Shown piece after piece: positions 1-7,114 of a DNA stretch of 7,114 nt. Location of the stretch: the NCBI GenBank assembly GCA_964511635.1, contig CAZEGC010000032.1:1-7114 (forward strand), in the 5' to 3' direction. The notes under the pieces are model-generated. The model worked only from the letters and a program-made list of their open reading frames with translations. It had not been told where the DNA came from and did not search any database. Origin of the DNA: CAZEGC01 sp964511635. Its GTDB lineage: Bacteria > Patescibacteriota > Saccharimonadia > Saccharimonadales > Saccharimonadaceae. The first letter of the stretch is position 1; each line of letters begins with the position of its first letter. Position numbers and translations under genes: made by a program.

Positions 1-519
1 TCTATAACCGATGGTCAGATTTTCCTAGAGACCAACTTGTATTATCAAGGTATCCGCCCAGCCATATCAGTTGGCATCTCAGTCTCGCGTGTCGGCGGTG
101 CAGCTCAAACAAAAACAATTAAAAGTGTTTCTGGCGGCATCAAGTTATCTCTGGCGCAATTTCGCGAGCTGGCTGCCTTTGCGCAGTTTAGTACTGACCT
201 AGATGCTGATACCAAGCAGCGAATTGAGCGCGGACAACGACTAACAGAGATCCTAAAACAACCTCAGTACTCCCCGCTCGCCACCTGGCAACAAGCTGCA
301 ATCCTGTTAGCTGCAAACGAAGGTGCGCTTGACCCCGTACCAGTTGAAAAAATCAAGGAAGCTCAAGATAAGCTACTGTCTAGCCTCGACACCCAACATA
401 AAGACTTAATGCAGGAGCTTGATAAAGGCGACCAAAAAGTCGAAGGTGAATTTAGAGAGACTATCCTAAAAGAAGCGCGCGCAGTGGCCAGCGAATACGA
501 AACTAGAGAGGAAAAATAA
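1..519 (+). CDS. atpA: F1Fo ATP synthase subunit alpha, C-terminal part (5' truncated by window)
   Basis: Alpha is the non-catalytic nucleotide-binding subunit of the cytoplasmic F1 head and alternates with beta. The frame is open from base 1 and reads [11 protein letters not shown], a highly conserved alpha segment, so the gene starts left of the window; the TTG at 37 is an internal leucine codon, not a start. About 172 residues are visible. The motif [14 protein letters not shown] lies at visible residues 25-38, and its arginine (visible residue 30, bases 88-90) matches the arginine finger that reaches into the beta catalytic site (alpha Arg376 in E. coli). The rest is the helical C-terminal domain, including [17 protein letters not shown]. 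It ends in TAA, which overlaps the atpG start by one base (TAATG), implying translational coupling. Nothing appears broken. The identification rests on near-complete conservation of these blocks. Confidence 0.97.
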   Translation, partial: SITDGQIFLETNLYYQGIRPAISVGISVSRVGGAAQTKTIKSVSGGIKLSLAQFRELAAFAQFSTDLDADTKQRIERGQRLTEILKQPQYSPLATWQQAAILLAANEGALDPVPVEKIKEAQDKLLSSLDTQHKDLMQELDKGDQKVEGEFRETILKEARAVASEYETREEK

Positions 520-521
520 TG
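507..521 (+). promoter_or_regulatory. Shine-Dalgarno and TAATG coupling junction, atpA to atpG
   Basis: AGAGGA at 507-512 is a good purine-rich ribosome binding site about six bases before the ATG at 519-521. It lies inside the last codons of atpA. The atpA stop TAA (517-519) shares its last A with the atpG ATG, the usual arrangement for re-initiation by a terminating ribosome. The 11 bases at 514-524 recur exactly at the atpD start (1430-1440). Confidence 0.7.
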
Positions 522-1381
522 GCAAGTACGCAGCAACTACGTCGTCGTATTGGCAGCGTTAAAAATACGCGTCAAATCACAAAAGCCATGGAAATGGTAT
601 CAGCTTCGAAGCTGCGTCGTGCCCAAGACGCTTCTGCTGCAGGCCAGGACTTCGCTCGTATCGCTAGTCAATTGCTTACTCGCATACGTCAGCTGACCGA
701 TGTTAGCAAACATCCGCTCTATGCAAGACGCCAAGTTAAAAGCCGATTAATCATCCTAGTCGCTTCAGACCGCGGACTGGCTGGAGCATACAACTCGGCT
801 GTGCTGAAGCATTTCGCCAGCGAACTAGCTAGCGACCGTGAAAATGGTATCAAGCATCAGATAGTCACTGTCGGCAAGCAAGCTACTAACTTTTGCGCCA
901 AAGTAGACGATCTCACAGTTGTGCGTGCCTACCATGGATTTGCTGACAGTCCGAGTACCGAAAACACCCGCTCGATACTGGACTTCATAAATGAAGCGTT
1001 CTTAAATCGTGAATTTGATGCGGTTGATATAATTTATACTGATTTCATTTCAAGCATTAACCAGAAGCCCTCTACTAGCAGATTACTGCCAGTGGCCTTT
1101 GAGGACGTTGCCCTGCCAGTTGGACTAGATGAAGCCGCCTTTGAACCCTCACCCATCGAAGTGTTAAATGGCATCACTCGACGCTTCGTTGAGGTAAACC
1201 TAAACCAGCACCTGCTGGAAGCGGCTGCCAGTGAGCACGCCTCGCGAATGATGGCCATGAAGAATGCAACCGATAACGCTAGCGACATCGTCGACGGCCT
1301 GACACTAGCCCTTAACACCGCCAGGCAAGCAGCCATCACCCAAGAGCTTGCTGAAATTACAGCCGGCGCAGAGGCAATATC

Positions 1382-1385
<4 letters not shown>
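519..1385 (+). CDS. atpG: F1Fo ATP synthase subunit gamma
   Basis: Gamma is the central shaft that rotates inside the alpha3beta3 head and couples proton flow through Fo to ATP synthesis or hydrolysis. At 288 residues it has the usual bacterial length (E. coli 287). The N-terminal helix carries the family signature: RRRIGSVKNTRQITKAMEMV at residues 8-27, followed by SASKLRRAQ. The central Rossmann-like domain has SDRGLAGAYN at 83-92, where most relatives have SDRGLCGGLN. The C-terminal helix carries SEHASRMMAMKNATDNA (238-254) and NTARQAAITQELAEI (266-280), which contact the catalytic head. The start at 519 is fixed by the conserved N-terminus, a good ribosome binding site and the one-base overlap with atpA. 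It ends in TGA. There is a single cysteine (residue 126) and no inserted cysteine-pair segment of the chloroplast type, so redox control is not expected. Confidence 0.98.
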
Positions 1386-2829
<1,444 letters not shown>

Positions 2830-2832
2830 CCT

Positions 2833-3258
2833 ATGTTACACTTTCAGATTGTTACATTATCTGGAATAAAGTTTGACACCGAAGTTTACGAGGTGCAGCT
2901 ACCGACACCCGAAGGTCATATCGGTGTATTTGAGCACCATATGCCCTTGGTGTCACTCGCCTCGCCTGGGGTTATAGCCATTCGTCACAATGAGCGTGAT
3001 ACTAACGACAAAATTGAGTACTACGCCACTGACGGTGGTGTAATTGAAATACTCGACAATCGCGTTCGCTTACTGACTGATGATGCAGTAGATGCTGAAA
3101 GCATCGTCGAAGACGTTGCCCTAAAGGCGCTTGAGTCGGCTAAAAATGCTATTAGGGACGCCAAAGATCAGGTAAGCCTAGAAAAAGCTCAGGCCATGAT
3201 AGACCGCCAGGCTGTCAGATTAGACGTCGCGAAGTACAAACGTAAAAATCGTCGCTAA
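2833..3258 (+). CDS. atpC: F1Fo ATP synthase subunit epsilon
   Basis: Epsilon binds the foot of gamma and the c-ring, and in many bacteria its C-terminal helices act as a brake on ATP hydrolysis. The 141-residue length is close to E. coli (139). Residues 1-84 form the expected beta-sandwich, with TPEGHIGVFEHHMPLV at 25-40 and YATDGGVIEILDNRVRLLTD at 64-83. Residues 87-137 should form the two-helix C-terminal domain, ending in a basic tail (KYKRKNRR). The ATP-sensing motif known from thermophilic Bacillus epsilon, I/L-D-x-x-R-A, is not intact: the aligned stretch reads IVEDVA, lacking both Asp and Arg. The gene starts three bases after the atpD stop, with only a weak AAAGGG-type ribosome site inside the end of atpD, so it probably depends on coupled translation. 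It ends the operon at TAA. Confidence 0.94.
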   Translation: MLHFQIVTLSGIKFDTEVYEVQLPTPEGHIGVFEHHMPLVSLASPGVIAIRHNERDTNDKIEYYATDGGVIEILDNRVRLLTDDAVDAESIVEDVALKALESAKNAIRDAKDQVSLEKAQAMIDRQAVRLDVAKYKRKNRR

Positions 3259-3272
3259 AATAAGATTATTTT
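3257..3272. terminator. AT-only perfect inverted repeat between convergent genes
   Basis: AAAATAA at 3257-3263 and TTATTTT at 3266-3272 are exact reverse complements separated by GA. They sit across the atpC stop codon and the 14-bp gap to the convergent membrane protein gene. The symmetry would serve both strands. The stem contains no G or C and the pairs next to the GA would have to open, so hairpin stability is low. I call it a weak candidate for bidirectional termination only because of its position. Confidence 0.3.
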
Positions 3273-4343
3273 CTAGTACCTCAGGAAAATGCGCACAGTC
3301 AGAGTAACAATCTGATATATTACAAATGCTGCAAAAATTACGGCTACAATTACCCCTACGTTACGCTTACCAAGACGCCTGCCGCTCTCATGGACCTGTC
3401 CATTGCTGCCAGCTGCTGATAATCCCCTACTTACCGACTCAACCCGCTGATCCTTGTAGCGAGACGTTCGTAGCCTCACCTTACTGCCAATCACTCTAGC
3501 GATACCTAGCATACGCTCAATTGTATCTTTTTGAATAATCGGCATTTCCGGTGCATACACATATAGCTTATCGTCAATAATCTCGATATCATACTGATTC
3601 ACGTTATCGATAAGTAGCGCCATTAAATCGGGGGTAAATATATAAAGTGCATCTTTTTCATATTCTTTTGGAGCATAAAGAGTAAAATATTTGCTAAATT
3701 CTATCCCTAAATCTAGTATCTGGCTTCTATTGAAAGATACCGGCAAGTTAGATAGCTTTATGCTAAGCATATCGTGATTATTATCTTTTGCGTCCAGAAC
3801 CATGTGCGGTAGCTTATTCTCAAGCTGCAGACACATATATGTTCCGGCCTCTACTTTATCTTTAGACTTATTATAAGCATACCGGCCTATTTCTATTAAA
3901 CCGTCCTGCATGGTTATAACATCAGAGACAGACTGCGAAATACCAGCTTTAAAAACTAATCCATCATGCGGTACGGAAAACATGTAATTTTGTATCGTAA
4001 AGTTGTTTTTAGACATAAACTCTTCGGTTCTCATTTTCTTTTTCTCAGCCTCTAAATCATGCCGCCCAGCCAAAAAGTAAATAAATGCAACTAGGGCTGT
4101 GTACCCAATCAGATGCCATATTGAAAACGAAAAAAGAAAGTCGTATTCGCGCACTGGATTGTTCATAACCACCACAGTAGAGGTAGCAAGATACACAATT
4201 GGAATTACTATAATAGAAACGATGAGAATCTTTCGCCTCATCTCTTTGTCGCTATACTTTGCTTTTGCTAGCCGATAGGCATCGGCTTCACTGTCAGATA
4301 TTTCTCGCTCCAAGGGGCTATAGTCAACTTCTGGAATATTCAT
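3273..4343 (-). CDS. Membrane protein with two N-terminal and one C-terminal helix, DUF3137-like cytoplasmic domain
   Basis: The 356-residue product has hydrophobic segments at about 39-60, 70-92 and 328-351. The basic residues at MRRK (35-38), EKKKMR (100-105) and RRLGKR (322-327) put the N-terminus and the large middle domain in the cytoplasm by the positive-inside rule. Residues 93-327 form that domain. The part around 216-265 (FSKYFTLYAPKEYEKDALYI, then TPDLMALLID, then IEIIDDKLYVYAP) follows the pattern I associate with DUF3137: a protein ageing through a 'last position' strand, a helix, then a displayed strand. That family link is from memory and unconfirmed. No enzyme motif is visible. 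The gene lies 29 bp downstream of the helicase on the same strand, so the two are probably co-transcribed. It is visibly more AT-rich than the atp genes. The ATG at 4343 is the first methionine and gives a sensible charged N-terminus. Function unknown. Confidence 0.8.
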   Translation of the reverse strand: MNIPEVDYSPLEREISDSEADAYRLAKAKYSDKEMRRKILIVSIIVIPIVYLATSTVVVMNNPVREYDFLFSFSIWHLIGYTALVAFIYFLAGRHDLEAEKKKMRTEEFMSKNNFTIQNYMFSVPHDGLVFKAGISQSVSDVITMQDGLIEIGRYAYNKSKDKVEAGTYMCLQLENKLPHMVLDAKDNNHDMLSIKLSNLPVSFNRSQILDLGIEFSKYFTLYAPKEYEKDALYIFTPDLMALLIDNVNQYDIEIIDDKLYVYAPEMPIIQKDTIERMLGIARVIGSKVRLRTSRYKDQRVESVSRGLSAAGSNGQVHESGRRLGKRNVGVIVAVIFAAFVIYQIVTLTVRIFLRY

Positions 4344-4372
4344 ATCTCTTTTATGGTACCATCAATCAAGCA

Positions 4373-5890
4373 CTAACTAGCAACATCTTCACCAAAATGT
4401 TTTTGTAGTCGCATGCGAATTGACCCGTGATGACGTCCTAGTATGTTACTTAACTCTTCGATGTCTTTTCCTTGCTGAAACTTTTCTTTCAGTAGTTCAT
4501 CATCGCTCGCCTGCCACGGTCTGTAGGCATTCGGATAAGTTTCACGCATTTTTGCAATTTTCTCTGACCATCCAGTGCCAGATTTACTTTTCTTTGGCGG
4601 CTCTTTGGCCCGCTTTTTGGCCTGATCCTCTAGGTGCGAATACTGCTTGCGATGCTCACTCGCTTTTTGCTGCAGCATTTCATCGATTGTCCGCGCATCT
4701 TGACTAACCTCTAGTGCCATGCGGTTGATGCCAGATAAATACAGGTTGTCTAAGTTTTTAACACGGCTAAGCGCCACGTACCCCATACCCTCAACGAACG
4801 CTTTGCGAAGATCAATCTTAGCAGCATCCAGCGTCATACCTTGAGACTTATGCACAGTAATCGCCCACGCTAGTCGCAGTGGTATCTGAGTGATACTAGC
4901 ACGCTTTTTATCGCCGTCACGCAGCTCCCAAGTCTCAGGTGCAACTGTCATTGTTCGTCCGTTATTAAATCTAACTACTGGATACTCCGTGGCTGGGTCA
5001 AAGTCAATTACCTTGCCGAGGCTGCCATTAACGTATCGCTTCTCTAGGCTGTTTTTTACTGTCATCACCAGCGCACCTTTTTTCAGCCTTAATACACTGG
5101 GAGATAGCACAGAACGCTGCAGGTTTTCGACGTAGCTAGCGGCTCCAGTTGTAGTTTGCGTGTAGCGCAACTCGTCTCCGGGTAGCTCATCCAGTCTAGA
5201 TGCGTTTAGAGCATCCACGTCAACATTCACAGTATGAAGCTCTGTTAGGGTGTCGCCCTCACCTGGCTCTTCATCTACCCTATCAAGTAGCTGTTGCGCA
5301 TGGCGGCGACGCAAATCACCGCTTCGCATTGCGTTTAGTATATCGGTTAGCACTTCGTCATTCTGGCGATACTGCTCCTCGAGGTAGCATATAACAGGGT
5401 CAAGGTCTCGCCAAACACTCGACTGCACTACAAAGCCTCCGGCGCGCGAGTTCCCACGGTTTATCGGGGGGAGCTGAAAAAAATCACCGCTCATAATAAT
5501 CTGAATGCCGCCAAATGGCTTGTCCTTTTTTCGTACTAAACGACACGCCTGATCAACCATATCGAGCCGAAAGTCATGCAGCATTGATATTTCGTCAATT
5601 ATAAGAACGTCTGTTTTCTCAATAATTTCCCGCCTACCTTTACTGACACTATCAGCGAACCGTTGCGGTAAATCATCCGCTATGCCAATGCCGCTCCAGC
5701 TGTGTATTGTTGTTCCACCCAGATGCGTTGCAGCTAGCCCTGTAGTAGCCGTAACTGACACCTTCTTACCGTCACTGCGTGCTAATTTTATAAACTGATT
5801 CAATACAAATGTCTTGCCCGCCCCAGCTGGACCGGTAAGTAAAACGCTGTGCCCGTTCATCATTATTTCTAGTGCCAGGTGCTGCTTCAT
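4373..5890 (-). CDS. PIF1-family 5'-3' DNA helicase with C-terminal helix-turn-helix
   Basis: A superfamily 1B helicase of 505 residues. PIF1 enzymes unwind DNA 5' to 3' and clear G-quadruplexes, R-loops and stalled forks; they act in the cytoplasm on DNA. Motifs appear in order: Walker A GPAGAGKT (20-27), Ia TATTGLAA (47-54), Walker B IIDEISM (97-103), the PIF1 signature beginning PFGGIQIIMSGDFFQLPPI (125-143, containing motif III), motif IV EEQYRQND (171-178), motif V with AITVHKSQGMTLD (343-355) and motif VI with YVALSRVKNLDNLYL (371-385). All catalytic residues are present. A lysine-rich linker (about 424-445) leads to a compact C-terminal domain (457-500) with a Myb/GcrA-like helix-turn-helix pattern. 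Walker A lies only 20 residues from the N-terminus, so there is no N-terminal domain and it is not RecD2 or TraA. The ATG at 5890 is preceded by TATACT rather than a good ribosome site. The exact in vivo role is not evident from context. Confidence 0.92.
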   Translation of the reverse strand: MKQHLALEIMMNGHSVLLTGPAGAGKTFVLNQFIKLARSDGKKVSVTATTGLAATHLGGTTIHSWSGIGIADDLPQRFADSVSKGRREIIEKTDVLIIDEISMLHDFRLDMVDQACRLVRKKDKPFGGIQIIMSGDFFQLPPINRGNSRAGGFVVQSSVWRDLDPVICYLEEQYRQNDEVLTDILNAMRSGDLRRRHAQQLLDRVDEEPGEGDTLTELHTVNVDVDALNASRLDELPGDELRYTQTTTGAASYVENLQRSVLSPSVLRLKKGALVMTVKNSLEKRYVNGSLGKVIDFDPATEYPVVRFNNGRTMTVAPETWELRDGDKKRASITQIPLRLAWAITVHKSQGMTLDAAKIDLRKAFVEGMGYVALSRVKNLDNLYLSGINRMALEVSQDARTIDEMLQQKASEHRKQYSHLEDQAKKRAKEPPKKSKSGTGWSEKIAKMRETYPNAYRPWQASDDELLKEKFQQGKDIEELSNILGRHHGSIRMRLQKHFGEDVAS

Positions 5891-5897
5891 TATCTCT

Positions 5898-5903
5898 AGT
5901 ATA
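5898..5903 (-). promoter_or_regulatory. Candidate -10 element of the helicase gene
   Basis: Read on the minus strand this is TATACT, five of six matches to TATAAT. It ends seven bases before the ATG at 5890, which would place the transcription start at or next to the start codon. No convincing -35 was found at 16-18 bp (best about two matches), so it is a weak call. It would also serve the downstream membrane protein gene. Confidence 0.35.
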
Positions 5904-5919
5904 ACGCATGCTCTCTAGC

Positions 5920-5948
5920 TGGACGATTTTGAATTAATATTATATGAT
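5920..5948 (+). promoter_or_regulatory. Candidate promoter of the acidic-protein gene
   Basis: TGGACG (5920-5925, four of six matches to TTGACA) is followed after 17 bp by TATGAT (5943-5948, five of six to TATAAT). Six bases then separate it from the ATG at 5955, so transcription would start at or just before the start codon. No Shine-Dalgarno sequence precedes the ATG. The AT-rich region around it contains other possible hexamers such as TATTAT (5938-5943). Confidence 0.45.
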
Positions 5949-5954
5949 AATTAT

Positions 5955-6671
5955 ATGTCTGAGAAATTATCATTTGAAAAAGCTGTCCTTTTACGAGATC
6001 TGAAAAACTATGCCTTTACTGCGTCGCCAGCTTTTCGAGATGGAATTCATTCCAGTATATCGCTGAGTCGTAGCTTCACGGAAGATGAGACAAGCACCCT
6101 GCTCGTTAAAGGCCCCGAAAAGCTGGCGACAACGGAAACAACCCTTCGCTATAACGCTCAGCGATGCCGCCTAGCTGGAAGAGCCTTCTATTTATATCAA
6201 ACTAGCGCTACCGTTGGTCGCACCCTCGATGAAGCTGATATTACGGCAAGAGGCGTGCCTGAGGAAGATATTTACGACTACGATCCAGATGACGACGAAG
6301 ATTCTGATGATGAAGCCTACGACGAGACCCCCACTGAATGCCTCGAGCTAACCATATCAATTGATACGCTATATAGAAAATTTGAAATTAAGCAAAAATA
6401 TAGCCTAAGCGATAGTTTTGGTAACATAATCTCAAACGGCTCTACTGATGAAATGGCCTATGCAGCCAAGGCACCTGATAGAAGAAACGGCCACGAGGTG
6501 CCGTCACAATTCGACCCACTTGAAACAATCCAAGACCCTGAGCTTGCTGCGTCCACGCTGTTAGATTTTAGCTTTATAATAAACCCCGAAAATATCCCTA
6601 CCAATCCACCGCTTGTGTCCGACAGCGAAGCAGCCATGCGCATGCGTCATATCCTACGTCAGATTCGCTAG
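5955..6671 (+). CDS. Hypothetical soluble protein with an acidic segment
   Basis: I do not recognise this 238-residue protein. It has no signal peptide, transmembrane segment or enzyme motif that I can see, so it is probably cytoplasmic. Residues 1-100 look like mixed alpha/beta: a helical start (SFEKAVLLRDLKNYAF), then alternating strands around IHSSISLSRSF and TTETTLRYNAQRCRLAGRAF. Residues 103-128 are strongly acidic, 16 of 26 being Asp or Glu, including the run DDDEDSDDE, and are probably disordered. A second strand-rich part follows (CLELTISIDTLYRKFEIKQKYSL, residues 129 on), and the C-terminal helix is basic (MRMRHILRQIR). It is divergent from the helicase across 64 bp. The coding look is supported by its unbroken length, sensible composition and a well-placed promoter. 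No ribosome binding site precedes the ATG. Acidic stretches are often DNA-mimic, chaperone or charge-partner regions, but nothing here decides among these. Confidence 0.75.
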   Translation: MSEKLSFEKAVLLRDLKNYAFTASPAFRDGIHSSISLSRSFTEDETSTLLVKGPEKLATTETTLRYNAQRCRLAGRAFYLYQTSATVGRTLDEADITARGVPEEDIYDYDPDDDEDSDDEAYDETPTECLELTISIDTLYRKFEIKQKYSLSDSFGNIISNGSTDEMAYAAKAPDRRNGHEVPSQFDPLETIQDPELAASTLLDFSFIINPENIPTNPPLVSDSEAAMRMRHILRQIR

Positions 6672-6689
6672 CTAGACTTAATCTAAGCT
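6670..6689. terminator. Imperfect hairpin between convergent genes
   Basis: AGCTAGA (6670-6676) can pair with TCT-A-AGCT (6682-6689), giving seven base pairs with one bulged A and a five-base loop CTTAA. It covers the stop codon of the acidic-protein gene and most of the 21-bp gap to the convergent gene. There is no following T-run on the plus strand, so it is at best a weak terminator candidate. Confidence 0.25.
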
Positions 6690-6692
6690 CCT

Positions 6693-7114
6693 CTAGCCTC
6701 GCGGTGGTTCGCCCTCTGGCTCGCCTAGCAACCTCTTTGACTTAATCTCATAACGCTTGCCAGTGATTTCGCTAGTAATGTAATCTTCGTTTATCAGATT
6801 AACAAAAGTATCCAGGTCGTTGCCGTCAATGATAATAATGGCTCCGCTATCATCCGTCATCAGCTCTAGCTGCATTTCATCAGCATATTCAATCACTTTT
6901 TCCTGCGGCACCCCGCCAACTTCTAGTTTTTGCAGCTTATTGACGGTTTTCTTGCGCTCGCGCACCATAGTCTGAAGATCCATGCCATCCGGGAAACTAA
7001 GTCGATATTGTTTTTCAATTTCACCCACCTTGGCATCAGCTAGGGCTTGTTTTTTATAGTCATAATTAAACAGCTTTTCAAACTTGCTTTGGTTAAATAC
7101 AAATATGTCCTTAT
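6693..7114 (-). CDS. C-terminal part of a KwaB/DUF4868-like protein (5' end outside window)
   Basis: The minus-strand frame ending at TAG (6693-6695) is open to the right edge, giving about 139 visible residues. The extension beyond 7028 begins KDIFVFNQSKFEKLFNY and has no ATG, so the true start lies beyond 7114; the GTG at 7028 lacks a ribosome binding site and is an internal valine. A charged helix (RERKKTVNKLQKLEV) is followed by EKVIEYADEMQLELMTDD, a hydrophobic strand (GAIIIIDGNDLDTFVNLI) and the end motif NEDYITSEITGKRYEIKSKRLL. From memory, this ending resembles the DUF4868 family that contains KwaB of the Kiwa anti-phage system, where a helix and a Tyr-x-x-Ser-x-x-Thr-Gly-x-x-Tyr-like segment close the protein. 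The match is by eye and may be wrong. The tail is Pro/Gly/Glu-rich. No membrane segment is visible. It converges on the acidic-protein gene. Confidence 0.7.
   Translation of the reverse strand, partial: KDIFVFNQSKFEKLFNYDYKKQALADAKVGEIEKQYRLSFPDGMDLQTMVRERKKTVNKLQKLEVGGVPQEKVIEYADEMQLELMTDDSGAIIIIDGNDLDTFVNLINEDYITSEITGKRYEIKSKRLLGEPEGEPPRG

Noticed and set aside
37..39. TTG as the start of a 160-residue protein
   Set aside because: The conserved alpha-subunit sequence continues upstream to base 1, so this is an internal codon of a truncated gene.
1034..1339. Open frame of 101 codons on the minus strand inside atpG
   Set aside because: It lies wholly antisense to a strongly conserved gene, and its composition (Ala/Ser/Arg-rich) is what the complement of atpG codons produces.
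4353..4362. ATGGTACCAT palindrome as a defined operator
   Set aside because: A single short palindrome in a 29-bp gap without a second copy or known regulator is not enough to call a site.
4420..5394. Plus-strand frames of 64-95 codons antisense to the helicase
   Set aside because: The helicase frame carries all superfamily 1 motifs; the opposite frames have none and read as complements of it.
7026..7028. GTG as the start of the last minus-strand gene
   Set aside because: The frame stays open to the window edge, no ribosome site precedes the GTG, and the added residues look like normal protein.

Overview
The window carries the 3' end of a bacterial F1Fo ATP synthase operon, followed by a block of poorly characterised genes. 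The ATP synthase genes are ordinary and easily recognised. The proteins beyond them (a PIF1-like helicase with a C-terminal helix-turn-helix, a three-helix membrane protein, and two proteins with no secure family) look like the accessory content of a Candidate Phyla Radiation genome, and Saccharibacteria (TM7) is my best guess. That assignment is an inference from gene style and compactness; no rRNA or ribosomal protein is present to prove it. Genes are tightly packed. TGA is a genuine stop (end of atpG), so the glycine recoding of Gracilibacteria/Absconditabacteria is not supported. TAG ends all four non-ATP-synthase genes, while TAA ends three of the four atp genes.

Layout: 1-3258 (+) is atpA (3' part), atpG, atpD, atpC in the classical A-G-D-C order. 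These encode F1 alpha, gamma, beta and epsilon, i.e. the catalytic head and rotor shaft (delta lies outside the window). The genes are joined by very short junctions: a TAATG overlap between atpA and atpG, a 49-bp gap before atpD spanned by a possible 17-codon linking ORF, and 3 bp before atpC. Then 3273-5890 (-) holds a PIF1-family helicase followed by a DUF3137-like membrane protein, probably one transcript. 5955-6671 (+) is an unrecognised soluble protein with a strongly acidic segment, divergent from the helicase across a 64-bp promoter region. 6693-7114 (-) is the C-terminal part of a gene that enters from the right edge and whose end resembles the KwaB/DUF4868 family.

The atp genes form one transcription unit whose promoter lies to the left of the window. 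The two convergent junctions (3259-3272 and 6672-6692) are only 14 and 21 bp long and carry short inverted repeats. No RNA gene, CRISPR array, insertion sequence or gene-free stretch over 300 bp was found. The leads most worth following are the KwaB-like fragment at the right edge, the linking mini-ORF before atpD, and promoter hexamers placed so that the non-atp genes could be translated from leaderless mRNAs.
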